The notes under the pieces are model-generated. The model was not told where the DNA came from. It did not search any database and was given only the letters and a program-made list of their open reading frames with translations. A stretch of DNA of 22,316 nucleotides, from the NCBI GenBank assembly GCA_900548405.1, contig UNSJ01000032.1, positions 1 through 22,316 on the forward strand. The letters are read 5' to 3'. Below are positions 1 through 7,909 of the stretch, piece after piece. The translations under genes were made by a program, and so were the position numbers. This stretch comes from Candidatus Gastranaerophilales bacterium (GTDB taxonomy: Bacteria > Cyanobacteriota > Vampirovibrionia > Gastranaerophilales > Gastranaerophilaceae). Position 1 is the first letter of the stretch, and every line of letters begins with the position of its first letter.

Positions 1-1
1 T

Positions 2-17
2 CAAGCGGCTACGCTTG
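2..17. repeat. Short inverted repeat with GCTACGC core
   Basis: The arms CAAGC and GCTTG flank GGCTAC directly before the G10 tract. The heptamer GCTACGC, or its complement, recurs near the other three pilin leaders (7853, 11463, 15621). Confidence 0.5.
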
Positions 18-719
18 CGGGGGGGGGGCAGACTTTTAAGCTCCAACCTTAAGGGATTTACATTAGCTGAGGTATTGGTCACACTCGGCATTATAGGTGT
101 AGTTTCTGCAATGACAGTACCGTCTTTGATGCAGAATTATCAAAGGCAGTCTTATGTTACGCAGCTGCATAAAGTTTATAATGAACTCTCTCAGGCTGCT
201 TTACGTTATCAAACTGATAAAAACGCTGTGGATTTAAAAGAAGCAGGGTTAAATTCTCAATCTGCTGTTGATAGTTTTATAACTACTTATTTTAAAGTTG
301 TTTCAACTTGTGATACATCAACATCCCCTTGTTTTGCTGATTCTTATAAGAAAATGACAGGTTCTCAAGCATTGTTTATAACAACTGATAAAGCATATAT
401 GCTTGCAAGCGGTGTTTCTATAAGACCGCGTTACAGCGGGGGTAACAGGGTTTTATCAGTTGTTGCAGATATTAACGGACCGAAAGGACCTAACATTGTA
501 GGACGTGATTTGTTTTTATTGTGTTTATATAAGAACGGCTTAATAGATGACACAGATGATGCTATTGTTAATGATGATGGCGAGCTTGTAGAAGTCAGTA
601 TTCCTATATCGGCTGATGACAGAGATAAAATATATAATGGTCTTTGTGCAAGCAGTTCATCAAAGATTCACGGATGTCTGGGAAAAATTCTCAATGATAA
701 TTGGGAAATGAAATATTAA
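15..719 (+). CDS. Type IV pilin-like protein (pilin copy 1), 5' end uncertain
   Basis: Prepilin-like protein with a type III (prepilin peptidase) signal: a short leader ending KG, then FTLAEVLVTLGIIGVV with Glu at mature position 5 and a hydrophobic helix. Such proteins are cleaved and N-methylated by prepilin peptidase and assembled into type IV pili or type II secretion pseudopili. The body has two cysteine pairs (CDTSTSPC near the middle, and one near the C-terminus) that could form disulfides, and the motif DINGPKGPNIVGRD, which is shared with copies 3 and 4. The TTG at 15 has no ribosome binding site and the frame is open to the window edge, so the true start is probably upstream and unseen. 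A ten-G run at 19-28 is read as GGG codons just before the pilin signal. The class is certain; the exact role (major pilin, minor pilin or pseudopilin) is not. Confidence 0.85.
   Translation: MRGGGRLLSSNLKGFTLAEVLVTLGIIGVVSAMTVPSLMQNYQRQSYVTQLHKVYNELSQAALRYQTDKNAVDLKEAGLNSQSAVDSFITTYFKVVSTCDTSTSPCFADSYKKMTGSQALFITTDKAYMLASGVSIRPRYSGGNRVLSVVADINGPKGPNIVGRDLFLLCLYKNGLIDDTDDAIVNDDGELVEVSIPISADDRDKIYNGLCASSSSKIHGCLGKILNDNWEMKY
19..28 (+). repeat. G10 homopolymer tract in the pilin copy 1 leader
   Basis: Ten consecutive G in the leader of pilin copy 1, in frame with the pilin body as read. The next 16 bases (29-44) are identical to those after the G tract of copy 4 (15719-15734). The upstream start that would decide the on/off state is outside the window. 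Confidence 0.9.
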
Positions 720-723
720 CAAT

Positions 724-757
724 AAAAAAAGCTCTCTTAAATCAGAGAGCTTTTTTT
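724..757. terminator. Bidirectional intrinsic terminator between pilin copy 1 and rpmA
   Basis: An 8-bp stem (AGCTCTCT / AGAGAGCT, 730-737 with 744-751) is flanked by an A run on the left and a T run on the right. It can therefore end transcription from the pilin on the plus strand and from rplU-rpmA on the minus strand. Confidence 0.9.
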
Positions 758-774
758 ATATTTTTATTAATTAG

Positions 775-1029
775 TTACACAGCGTAAACACTAACTTGTT
801 TTCTGTCACGTCTGTGAGCTTCGAATTTAACTTGTCCGTCAATCAAAGCAAATAATGTGTCATCAGAACCGATACCAACATTGTTGCCTGGATGAACTTT
901 TGTTCCTCTTTGGCGAATAATGATATTACCGGCTTTAACGATTTCACCGCCGAATTTCTTAACGCCTAAACGCTTCGCTTCGGAGTCACGTCCGTTACGG
1001 GTAGATCCCATACCTTTCTTATGTGCCAT
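775..1029 (-). CDS. rpmA: 50S ribosomal protein L27
   Basis: Ribosomal protein L27, a large-subunit protein whose N-terminal tail reaches toward the peptidyl transferase centre. The 84-residue product starts [16 protein letters not shown] and contains [15 protein letters not shown], both diagnostic of L27, and is full length. The start follows a good AAGGAG site 8 nt upstream. It lacks the cleavable N-terminal extension found in many Firmicutes, as expected for the cyanobacterial lineage. It lies downstream of rplU on the same strand with a 101-nt gap, the usual rplU-rpmA order, and shares the two-way terminator at 724-757. Confidence 0.98.
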   Translation of the reverse strand: MAHKKGMGSTRNGRDSEAKRLGVKKFGGEIVKAGNIIIRQRGTKVHPGNNVGIGSDDTLFALIDGQVKFEAHRRDRKQVSVYAV

Positions 1030-1047
1030 TTTTATATTCTCCTTGTA

Positions 1048-1059
1048 CTACGTACGTAG
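1048..1059. repeat. 12-bp perfect palindrome between rplU and rpmA
   Basis: CTACGTACGTAG is a perfect palindrome just upstream of the rpmA ribosome binding site. It nearly matches the CTACGCACGTAG core in pilin leaders 2 and 3 (one base different). Its function is unknown. Confidence 0.55.
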
Positions 1060-1130
1060 GTATAGCTTACGGTTATTTAAGTATCGCCTTCGTACAAATT
1101 TTGTAACATCTTTTTCAATAATTTTTTGCT

Positions 1131-1484
1131 TTACGCTTCAGTTGTTTCAGCAGCGTCAGCTTTCTTTTGAGCAGAAGTTCTGATTTTAGAAATCATAACT
1201 CTTGTAAAGCCTTGTCTGTGACCTTGTTTTTTTCTGTAACCTTTTTTAGGTCTTTGTTTGTAAACAATAATTTTTTTATCTTTGTCATGTTTAACGATTG
1301 TACCTTCAGCAGAAGCGCCTGCAACATAAGGCTGTCCTACTTTAGATTTTTTACCGTTAGCTATCATAACGATTTTGTCAAAAATAATTTTTGCATCTTT
1401 TTCGCCGTCTAGTAATTCAACATCTACATAACGACCTTCTTCTACTTGATACTGTTTTCCGCCTGTTTCTACAATTGCGAACAT
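1131..1484 (-). CDS. rplU: 50S ribosomal protein L21
   Basis: Ribosomal protein L21, which binds 23S rRNA in the large subunit. The product starts [17 protein letters not shown], and the conserved [20 protein letters not shown]-binding stretch and FTRVMI follow. The frame is open 33 nt further upstream, but the ATG at 1484 matches the family start and has an AAAGGA site about 9 nt before it. The resulting 117 residues are slightly longer than typical L21 because of a C-terminal tail rich in Ala, Lys and Glu. It is the first gene of the rplU-rpmA operon, transcribed from the promoter at 1607-1635 with a leader of about 115 nt. Confidence 0.97.
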   Translation of the reverse strand: MFAIVETGGKQYQVEEGRYVDVELLDGEKDAKIIFDKIVMIANGKKSKVGQPYVAGASAEGTIVKHDKDKKIIVYKQRPKKGYRKKQGHRQGFTRVMISKIRTSAQKKADAAETTEA

Positions 1485-1514
1485 TTTGTCTTTTCCTTTC
1501 TTTTGGGTATCGTA

Positions 1515-1569
1515 CACACCGCACGTTTGTAAAAATAAAGATAAGTTCTTATATTTCAGCTGCGGGGTG
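1515..1569 (-). promoter_or_regulatory. Possible structured 5' leader of rplU (L21 leader-like)
   Basis: In the untranslated leader of rplU, a 9-nt arm (CACCCCGCA on the minus strand) can pair with TGCGGTGTG about 37 nt downstream, with one mismatch. L21 leaders that bind the protein for feedback control are known in Firmicutes. That this is a functional equivalent is inference only. Confidence 0.35.
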
Positions 1570-1606
1570 TTTATTAACGAGTTACCGCATAGTAATACGT
1601 AATGTA

Positions 1607-1635
1607 ATTATCACCTGCTAAACCATTCATGTCAA
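1607..1635 (-). promoter_or_regulatory. Sigma70-type promoter for rplU-rpmA
   Basis: On the minus strand: TTGACA, a 17-nt spacer, then GATAAT. This is the best -35 box in the window and suits a strongly expressed ribosomal operon. Confidence 0.75.
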
Positions 1636-1737
1636 GTACTATTAACATTTATTAACTTTGTGTTCTCAGGGGTTTGTTTGCGGTAAAATTACTTAAGAGA
1701 GTATGAATAAAACTTGCGGGAACAAGGTTGTAATATA

Positions 1738-3063
1738 ATGAAATTTACGGCAGAAGATATTAGAATTGCTGCAAATGCGGTTCAATCAGGAGATAAAGAA
1801 GGAAGTTTTGAGATATCAACAGATACAAGAACTATTAAAAAAGGAGATTTGTATCTGCCATTAAAAGGAGCTAATTTTGACGGTGAAAATTTTTGTGATT
1901 TAGCTGTTGAAAAAGGTGCGGCAGGATGTTTTGTTACAGATGATAAAAAGCCTTGTGACCTTGTTTTTAAGGTTGATGATACTTTGAAAGCGTATCTTTC
2001 TTTAGCAAGATTTATCAGAAGAAAATATAACCCTGTAACAATTGCTGTAACGGGAAGTTCAGGCAAAACTACCACAAAAGAAATGGTATATTCCGTTGTT
2101 TCTGAAAAATTTAAAACACAAAAGACTTTTTCAAATCACAATAATGAAATTGGTTTGTGTCAGACAATTACTCAGATGGATGAAGACACTGAAGTACTGA
2201 TTGTTGAAATGGGAATGAGAGGTTTAGGCGAAATTGAACTTTTGTCTTTATTTGCGGAGCCTGATTATGCAATAATAACAAATGCGGGTTCAGCTCATAT
2301 AGGACGGTTGGGAAGCCTCGATAATATTGCAATTGCTAAATGTGAAATAACAAAAGCTTTGAAAAAGACTTTAATTGCTAATGATAGCGAACGTTTAAGA
2401 AAGTTTGCACAGTTTAGCGGAGAAAAAATATTTTATTCGATTAATGACGTTAAAGTTTTGGAAAGAAAAAAAGGATACTCTAAGTTTATTTACAAAGACA
2501 ATGTGTATGAACTTAACGTAGAAGGCGACTATAACATTGAAAACTCACTTTCAGCCATAGAAATCGGTTTTAAGCTCAAAATGTCTTATAACGAAATTAA
2601 AAAGGGGCTTGCATCTTATCATCCTATTGAAAAGCGCTGGGAAACTGAAAGCATTAAAGGTTTTAATGTAATAAATGACAGTTATAATGCAAATCCCGAA
2701 TCTATGAAAGCTTCTGTTTCAACATTTTTGGATTTGTATGAAAAGCCTGTTGTAATACTCGGTGATATGGGTGAATTAGGTGATAATGAGATTGAACTTC
2801 ACAGGGAAGTCGGCAGATATTTAGCAGAAAAAGAAGCCGGAAACAAAAACAAAGCAGTATTTATTACAGTAGGCAATCTTGCTGAAAATATAGGCAATGA
2901 ATTAAAAAAATCAGATTTAGAGGTGTACAGTTTTAAAAACAATGAAGAAACATCTCGTTACATTCTTGATAATCTTGATGTCGGTACTACAATATTTTTA
3001 AAGGCTTCAAGAGCGATGAAGTTTGAAGAAATAATAGAAAATTTAAAGTTGACAAAGATATAG
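1738..3063 (+). CDS. murF: UDP-N-acetylmuramoyl-tripeptide--D-alanyl-D-alanine ligase MurF
   Basis: Cytoplasmic Mur ligase that adds D-Ala-D-Ala to UDP-MurNAc-tripeptide using ATP, the last soluble step before the lipid stage of peptidoglycan synthesis. The 441-residue protein has an N-terminal substrate domain (about 1-95), the ATP-binding loop GSSGKTTTKEM near residues 106-116, the SNHNNEIG stretch after it, and NDSYNANPESM near 313-323 in the C-terminal domain. The frame is open from a TTG at 1714, but the ATG at 1738 fits the family N-terminus, with AAGG about 10 nt upstream. It is the first gene of the murF-mraY-murD-ftsW-murG operon and diverges from rplU. Confidence 0.96.
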   Translation: MKFTAEDIRIAANAVQSGDKEGSFEISTDTRTIKKGDLYLPLKGANFDGENFCDLAVEKGAAGCFVTDDKKPCDLVFKVDDTLKAYLSLARFIRRKYNPVTIAVTGSSGKTTTKEMVYSVVSEKFKTQKTFSNHNNEIGLCQTITQMDEDTEVLIVEMGMRGLGEIELLSLFAEPDYAIITNAGSAHIGRLGSLDNIAIAKCEITKALKKTLIANDSERLRKFAQFSGEKIFYSINDVKVLERKKGYSKFIYKDNVYELNVEGDYNIENSLSAIEIGFKLKMSYNEIKKGLASYHPIEKRWETESIKGFNVINDSYNANPESMKASVSTFLDLYEKPVVILGDMGELGDNEIELHREVGRYLAEKEAGNKNKAVFITVGNLAENIGNELKKSDLEVYSFKNNEETSRYILDNLDVGTTIFLKASRAMKFEEIIENLKLTKI

Positions 3064-3100
3064 AAAATAACATGGCAATTAATAAGAAAGGGCAAAAAAA

Positions 3101-4081
3101 ATGATAATGCTTGCTGTTGCATTTTTATTAGGTATGATTTTATGTTTACTGTTCGGCGTACCTTATATTGATTTTTTAAAGAAAAAAATGATAGGGCAAT
3201 ACGTTAAAGACTGCGCTCCTGAGGCTCATGCAAAGAAACAGGGAACTCCGACAACAGGAGGGGTTTTTATTATACTTGCAATCATACTTGCATCAATTAT
3301 TGTTCTTGCATTGGCGCAAAGACTTACCACAGAAGCGTTTATTATTCTTTTAACTCTTTTATTTTATACGTTTGCGGGTTTTCAGGATGATTATATAAAA
3401 ATCAAAGGAAAAGGTAACGATGGTTTAACAGCAAGAGGAAAACTTTTAAGACAAATCGCAATTGCCATGCTTCCTATATTATATTTGATGATGTCAAAGA
3501 CAGGTGCCGGAGATTTGACTGTTGGTCATTATGTTTTACACTTGGGTTGGTTATATCCGATTTTTGCTGTATTTGTAATTACAGGTGCATCAAACGCATA
3601 CAACTTAACTGACGGGCTTGACGGGCTGGCTGCATCAACCGGAATATTTGCTTTTGCTGCGTGTGCAATTATTTGTTTGTTTACGGGAGCTTCAGAAGCG
3701 GCAATTATATCTGCTGTTGTGGCGGGAGCACTTGCAGGGTTTCTTAAATATAATAAGCCTAAAGCTCAGGTATTTATGGGAGATACAGGTTCGCTTGCAA
3801 TAGGCGGTTTGCTCGGAACAATTGCTGTTCTCGGTAAATTCGAGATTCTTTTAATCTTGATTGCGGGTGTATTTGTTATGGAAACTTTATCCGTAATTAT
3901 TCAGGTGTTCAGCTTTAAAACAACAGGTAAGAGGGTTTTTAAAATGGCGCCTGTTCACCACCATTTTGAATTATGCGAATGGTCAGAAAAGAAAGTTGTA
4001 ACAGTTTTTGCTGCTGTTTCAGCTATTTTATCTGTACTTGCAGTTTTATTATACTTTTTGAGCAGTAGAGGTATTATCTGA
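3101..4081 (+). CDS. mraY: Phospho-N-acetylmuramoyl-pentapeptide-transferase MraY
   Basis: Integral membrane enzyme that transfers phospho-MurNAc-pentapeptide to undecaprenyl phosphate, giving lipid I. The 326-residue protein has about ten hydrophobic segments and the family signatures: DD at 96-97 in FQDDYIK, NAYNLTDGLDG at 165-175, GDTGS with Asp228, and HHH at 286-288 in APVHHHFE. The start has an AAAGGG site about 9 nt upstream. Its stop overlaps the murD start by one base (TGATG), indicating coupled translation. Confidence 0.97.
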   Translation: MIMLAVAFLLGMILCLLFGVPYIDFLKKKMIGQYVKDCAPEAHAKKQGTPTTGGVFIILAIILASIIVLALAQRLTTEAFIILLTLLFYTFAGFQDDYIKIKGKGNDGLTARGKLLRQIAIAMLPILYLMMSKTGAGDLTVGHYVLHLGWLYPIFAVFVITGASNAYNLTDGLDGLAASTGIFAFAACAIICLFTGASEAAIISAVVAGALAGFLKYNKPKAQVFMGDTGSLAIGGLLGTIAVLGKFEILLILIAGVFVMETLSVIIQVFSFKTTGKRVFKMAPVHHHFELCEWSEKKVVTVFAAVSAILSVLAVLLYFLSSRGII

Positions 4082-5445
4082 TGAAATCTTGTCCGAGTTT
4101 AAAATTATTTGATAAAAAAGTATTGGTATTAGGGCTTTCAAAAAGCGGTATATCAGCTGCAAAATATTTAAATAAAATTGGTGCTGAAGTTTACATAACA
4201 GAATTTAGAGCAGAAAAAGCAGAAGATGCTCAAAAGATTGCAGAGCTGAAAGAACTTGGTATTCAGGTCGAAATGGGCGGACATAGCGATGAATTCATAA
4301 AAGATTCGTATATTGCAGTAACCAGTCCGGGTATTCCGCCGAGAGCTGACATTATGCAGAAATTAAAAGATGCAAAAGTAAAAGTTATATCTGAAATAGA
4401 ACTTGCATATACACAGACTCAGGTTCCTTTTATTGCTATAACCGGAACAAACGGAAAGACAACAACAACTGCTTTGACAGCACATATTTTGTCATCGGAA
4501 TATAAAGCCGAGCCATGCGGCAATTACGGTGTTCCTCCTTGCGATTTGCTTGAGGAAGATATTGATTTTATGGTGTGTGAATGCAGTTCCTTCCAGCTTG
4601 AGTACAGCAACGCATTCAGACCTCAAATTTCTGTTTGGACTAATTTTACACCTGACCATATTGACTGGCATGAAGGTTTGGAAAATTATTTTAATGCTAA
4701 GGCAAAGATTTTTAAAACTCCTCAGGCACCTGCTTTTTCAGTGCTTAATGCTAAGGATGAAAAGCTTCTTGAATTTTCAAAAGAATGCGGCGGTACAGTA
4801 TTTATGTTTGCAGGAGATATCGGTGATAATTGCAGTTATGTAAAAGACGGTATTATATATTTTAAACGCAACGGCAAAGAAGAAGAAATTATTTCTATTG
4901 CTGATTGCCCTTTAATCGGCGAGCATAACTATCAAAATGTTATGTGTTCAGTTATTGTTGCGAAACTTGAAGGTGTGCCTGTCGACAAAATAAGGGAATC
5001 AATAATTTCATTTAAAGTTCCCGAACACAGATTGGAAAAATTTGCGCAAAATGAAAAAACTGTTTTTTATAACGATTCTAAAGCAACTAATCCTGAGGCA
5101 AGTCTTGTTGCAATAAATTCTTTTAACGATAGTGATGTTGTTTTAATAGCAGGAGGGCGTGACAAAAATACTGATTTAAAAGAATTTTGCGATGCAATAA
5201 ACAAGCATATTAAAACTGTTATTTTAATCGGTGAAGCTGCTGAAAGATTTGATGAAAATTTGAAGAAAAACGGTTTTAATAACATAATAAGAGAAGACAC
5301 AATGGAGAAAGCTATTGATAAGTCAATTGAATTAAATCCTGATGTAGTCTTGTTGTCGCCTGCTTGTGCAAGCTTTGATATGTATAGCGGATATGAAGAA
5401 AGAGGAAAGGTTTTCAAAGAGTATGTCCTATCAAAGATTAAATAG
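4081..5445 (+). CDS. murD: UDP-N-acetylmuramoylalanine--D-glutamate ligase MurD
   Basis: Cytoplasmic Mur ligase that adds D-glutamate to UDP-MurNAc-L-Ala. The 454-residue protein shows the N-terminal Rossmann-like domain (VLVLGLSKSGISAAKYL, about 14-30), the P-loop TGTNGKTTTT near 121-130, EHRLEKF and NDSKATNPEA in the later domains, and normal family length. The ATG overlaps the mraY stop by one base. Its last 23 nt overlap the start of ftsW. Confidence 0.97.
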   Translation: MKSCPSLKLFDKKVLVLGLSKSGISAAKYLNKIGAEVYITEFRAEKAEDAQKIAELKELGIQVEMGGHSDEFIKDSYIAVTSPGIPPRADIMQKLKDAKVKVISEIELAYTQTQVPFIAITGTNGKTTTTALTAHILSSEYKAEPCGNYGVPPCDLLEEDIDFMVCECSSFQLEYSNAFRPQISVWTNFTPDHIDWHEGLENYFNAKAKIFKTPQAPAFSVLNAKDEKLLEFSKECGGTVFMFAGDIGDNCSYVKDGIIYFKRNGKEEEIISIADCPLIGEHNYQNVMCSVIVAKLEGVPVDKIRESIISFKVPEHRLEKFAQNEKTVFYNDSKATNPEASLVAINSFNDSDVVLIAGGRDKNTDLKEFCDAINKHIKTVILIGEAAERFDENLKKNGFNNIIREDTMEKAIDKSIELNPDVVLLSPACASFDMYSGYEERGKVFKEYVLSKIK

Positions 5446-6604
5446 AGAAAGAGAACCTCGTAATTTAAAAGAGGAACATGCAATTCAAAGTGTAATAATA
5501 TCTTCTCCTGACAAGACACTTTTAATTGTAGTTGCTTTTCTTGTAATCATAGGATTTTTGGCAATATTTTCCGCAACAGCTCCAAAGTGTTTGGATGAAG
5601 GCGGAAATCCTGCGCAATTTCTTTTTAAACAGTTAATATGTTTTGTAGTAGGTTTTATCGGCTTAAAGTTTTTCATGAATTATGATTATAAAAAACTTGC
5701 TGATTGGAACGTTATAATAATGGCATCAATTTTGGTTGCATTATTTTTGGTAGACTTTACTCCATTAGGTGTAACGGTTAACGGTGCAAAAAGGTGGATT
5801 AACCTTGCAGGCTTCCAGCTTCAGCCATCAGAGTTTGCAAAACCTGCTGTTGTGCTTTTGCTTGCAAATGCTTTTAGAAAAGATGCAAACCTTTTTGATC
5901 AGAACAAATGGGTTTGGGCGTTCTTTCCTATAATAGCTATGGCAGGATTAATTTTTATTCAGCCGAACCTGTCAATGGTAATTTTGTTGGGAATGACAAC
6001 TGTTGTAATGTATATGGCTGCGGGCGGATCTATGAAACTTTTCTTAAGCTGCGTAGGTACAATGTTTGCAACAGTTGTTATAGGTTTGACAACCATTATT
6101 AAGCCTTATCAGTTACAGCGTTTAAAAACGTGGAGGCATCCTGAGTTAGACCCTTTAGGTGCAGGGTATAACATTATCCAATCTCTTATTGCCTTTGCAT
6201 CAGGAGGTTTCAGCGGAGTTGGTTACGGCGGTTCAATTCAAAAGTTGTCTTATCTTCCGGAATGTCATACCGACTTTATTTTTGCAATTATTGCTGAGGA
6301 GCTAGGTTTTATAGGCTGTGTGTTGGTAATCGGGTTGTTTTTCACATTTATGCAGCGCGGATTCTTAATTGCTGCAAGATGTCCTGATATGTACGGCAAA
6401 CTTTTGGCTGTCGGAATTACTTTTTCAATAGCTTTTCAAGCTTTTATGAATATGAGTGTAGCAAGTTCATTCCTGCCTACAACAGGTGTTCCGCTTCCGT
6501 TTATAAGTTACGGCGGTTCGTCATTAATTGTTTCTTTAATCATGGTAGGAATACTTTTAAATATATCTAAGAAAAGAATTAAGAAAATAAGGAACAGATT
6601 TTAA
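5423..6604 (+). CDS. ftsW: SEDS-family peptidoglycan glycosyltransferase FtsW
   Basis: Polytopic SEDS protein that polymerises lipid II at the division septum with a class B penicillin-binding protein. Visible are about ten membrane segments, GAKRWINLAG followed by QPSEFAKPA, GAGYNIIQS with GGFSGVGYGGS, and the C-terminal PLPFISYGGSSL. The frame extends back to 5366 inside murD, but the ATG at 5423 (MSYQRLN) gives a normal 393-residue protein preceded by AGAGGAAAGG. FtsW is chosen over RodA because the gene sits between murD and murG. The stop TAA overlaps the murG ATG (TAATG). Confidence 0.93.
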   Translation: MSYQRLNREREPRNLKEEHAIQSVIISSPDKTLLIVVAFLVIIGFLAIFSATAPKCLDEGGNPAQFLFKQLICFVVGFIGLKFFMNYDYKKLADWNVIIMASILVALFLVDFTPLGVTVNGAKRWINLAGFQLQPSEFAKPAVVLLLANAFRKDANLFDQNKWVWAFFPIIAMAGLIFIQPNLSMVILLGMTTVVMYMAAGGSMKLFLSCVGTMFATVVIGLTTIIKPYQLQRLKTWRHPELDPLGAGYNIIQSLIAFASGGFSGVGYGGSIQKLSYLPECHTDFIFAIIAEELGFIGCVLVIGLFFTFMQRGFLIAARCPDMYGKLLAVGITFSIAFQAFMNMSVASSFLPTTGVPLPFISYGGSSLIVSLIMVGILLNISKKRIKKIRNRF

Positions 6605-7740
6605 TGACAGTTAAAAAGAAGACATATTTTATAACAGGCGGAGGGACAGGCGGCCATATTTATCCTGCTGTTGCTGTTGCTGATGCGCTGATTAAGGATG
6701 ATGAAACGAAAGATTTATACTATATAGGAAACCCTAAAAACCTTGAATATGATATTGTAAGTCAAAAAGGATACAAATTCTTAGGAATAAATATACACGG
6801 AATGCCGAGAAAAGCAGGTTTTGAATTTGTTAAATGGATGTTTCAGCTTGGATTTGCAGTATTAAAATGCAGTTATTATTTACGTAAATATAAGCCTGAT
6901 GCAGTATTTGGCACTGGAGGATATGTTTCTGCGCCTGTTCTTCTATCTTGTATGGCTTTCAAGCGAGGTCACATAAAACCGACACCGTATATGCTTCACG
7001 ATTGTGATGCGCAGCCGGGACTTGTTACCAGAAAACTTGCACCTGATGCAAAATGTGTTTCTGTGGCTTTTGACTGCGCTGTTAACTGTTTGAAAAACGA
7101 CAATTGTAAAGTTAACGGCAATCCAATCAGAGATGCTTTTAAAACTCTTTCAAAATCAGAGGCGCGTAAAAATCTTGGTTTGGAAGATAAACTAACTCTA
7201 TGTGTAATGGGCGGTTCTCAAGGTGCGCGTTCCATTAATGATGCGGCAGTTGAAATCTTAAAAACTCTTTCATCAACCTATAATGTCCAAATAATTTTTC
7301 AAACAGGTAAAAAGAATTTTGAACGTGTAATAGAGCAGCTTATAAGGATTTATCCGGAATACGAATCAGATAAAAATTTGCTTGTGAAGCCTTATTTTGA
7401 GGATATGGTTACAGTATTGAAAGCAAGCGATATAGCTGTATCACGTTCAGGTTCATTGAGTATTTCAGAGATTTGTGCATCGGGTATTGCACCGATTTTT
7501 GTACCTTATCCTCATGCAGCTGCCGATCACCAGCGTAAAAATGCTAAGTTTATGGTTGACAAAAATGCAGGACTTTACATTGAAGATAAAGAAATCACAG
7601 ATAAACTTCTTTTGAAAGAAATTTTGTCATTAATAAATGATAAAGATAAGTTAAATGAACTTCAAAAGAATTCACTTTCTCTTGCAAAGTTTGACTGTAC
7701 TGAAAAAATTGTCGGACAATTGAAAAATATAGCAAATTAG
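6604..7740 (+). CDS. murG: UDP-N-acetylglucosamine--lipid I GlcNAc transferase MurG
   Basis: Peripheral membrane glycosyltransferase (GT28) that adds GlcNAc to lipid I, producing lipid II for export and polymerisation. The 378-residue protein has the N-terminal GGGTGGH loop at 12-18, TGGYVSAP, a C-terminal-domain GGSQGARSIN near residue 204, and the donor-binding SGSLSISEICASG with PYPHAAADHQ. It is translationally coupled to ftsW. It is the last gene of the operon; murC, often next in such clusters, is replaced here by a pilin gene. The -35 box of the pilin copy 2 promoter lies inside its 3' end. Confidence 0.96.
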   Translation: MTVKKKTYFITGGGTGGHIYPAVAVADALIKDDETKDLYYIGNPKNLEYDIVSQKGYKFLGINIHGMPRKAGFEFVKWMFQLGFAVLKCSYYLRKYKPDAVFGTGGYVSAPVLLSCMAFKRGHIKPTPYMLHDCDAQPGLVTRKLAPDAKCVSVAFDCAVNCLKNDNCKVNGNPIRDAFKTLSKSEARKNLGLEDKLTLCVMGGSQGARSINDAAVEILKTLSSTYNVQIIFQTGKKNFERVIEQLIRIYPEYESDKNLLVKPYFEDMVTVLKASDIAVSRSGSLSISEICASGIAPIFVPYPHAAADHQRKNAKFMVDKNAGLYIEDKEITDKLLLKEILSLINDKDKLNELQKNSLSLAKFDCTEKIVGQLKNIAN

Positions 7741-7748
7741 TTTATAAT
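7720..7748 (+). promoter_or_regulatory. Promoter of pilin copy 2
   Basis: TTGAAA, a 17-nt spacer, then a perfect TATAAT. The -35 box is within the end of murG. The predicted RNA start is about 25 nt before the GAAAGGAG ribosome binding site of the leader ATG at 7779. Confidence 0.75.
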
Positions 7749-7778
7749 AATAATGTAAATTATTGAAAGGAGCCATTT

Positions 7779-7817
7779 ATGAGAAGATTTAATTATGTCG
7801 GGGGGGGGGCACTCTAG
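7779..7817 (+). other. Leader ORF of pilin copy 2, out of frame (off) at G10
   Basis: ATG at 7779, preceded by an excellent GAAAGGAG site, opens the peptide MRRFNYVGGGAL and meets TAG at 7815. The pilin body frame is two bases out of register (7868-7779 = 89). Adding one G or removing two from the tract removes the stop and gives MRRFNYVGGGGTLEAQHKG joined directly to FTLAEG and the pilin body. Confidence 0.8.
7800..7809 (+). repeat. G10 homopolymer tract, putative phase switch of pilin copy 2
   Basis: Ten consecutive G within the leader codons. At 10 or 9 G the leader ends at an early stop; at 11 or 8 G it continues into the pilin. Homopolymer G runs of this length are classic slipped-strand mutation sites. 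Confidence 0.9.
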
Positions 7818-7834
7818 AAGCTCAACATAAGGGT

Positions 7835-7909
7835 TTTACGCTTGCTGAAGGTGCTACGCACGTAGCCATGTTAGCAGATGTTCGTCGTCATGCATTCACA
7901 TTAGCTGAG
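7835..7909 (+). repeat. Duplicated FTLAE segment (60-nt period) in pilin copy 2 leader
   Basis: Imperfect copies of the codons for FTLAE start at 7835 and 7895. Between them lie 45 nt encoding GATHVAMLADVRRHA, including the palindrome GCTACGCACGTAGC at 7853-7866. The same unit occurs in copy 3 (11445-11519) but not in copies 1 or 4, so it looks like an in-frame insertion. Confidence 0.65.
7853..7866. repeat. Palindrome GCTACGCACGTAGC in pilin leader 2
   Basis: 6-bp arms with a 2-nt centre, immediately before the ATG at 7868. An identical copy is at 11463-11476 and a closely related palindrome at 1048-1059. Confidence 0.7.

Noticed and set aside
920..1183. Open frame on the plus strand opposite rpmA and rplU
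   Set aside because: It is the antisense of two certain ribosomal protein genes and has no recognisable protein features.
5067..5519. 150-codon minus-strand frame opposite murD and ftsW
   Set aside because: It lies wholly opposite two well-supported genes in a compact operon and has no ribosome binding site or motif.
7800..7809. G tract as a G-quadruplex element
   Set aside because: A single run of ten G could fold only poorly within one strand, and the shared coding register explains the conservation better.
7779..7817. The G-G leader as a double-glycine bacteriocin or peptidase-exporter leader
   Set aside because: The glycines come from the homopolymer, and the in-frame continuation is a prepilin signal rather than a bacteriocin core.
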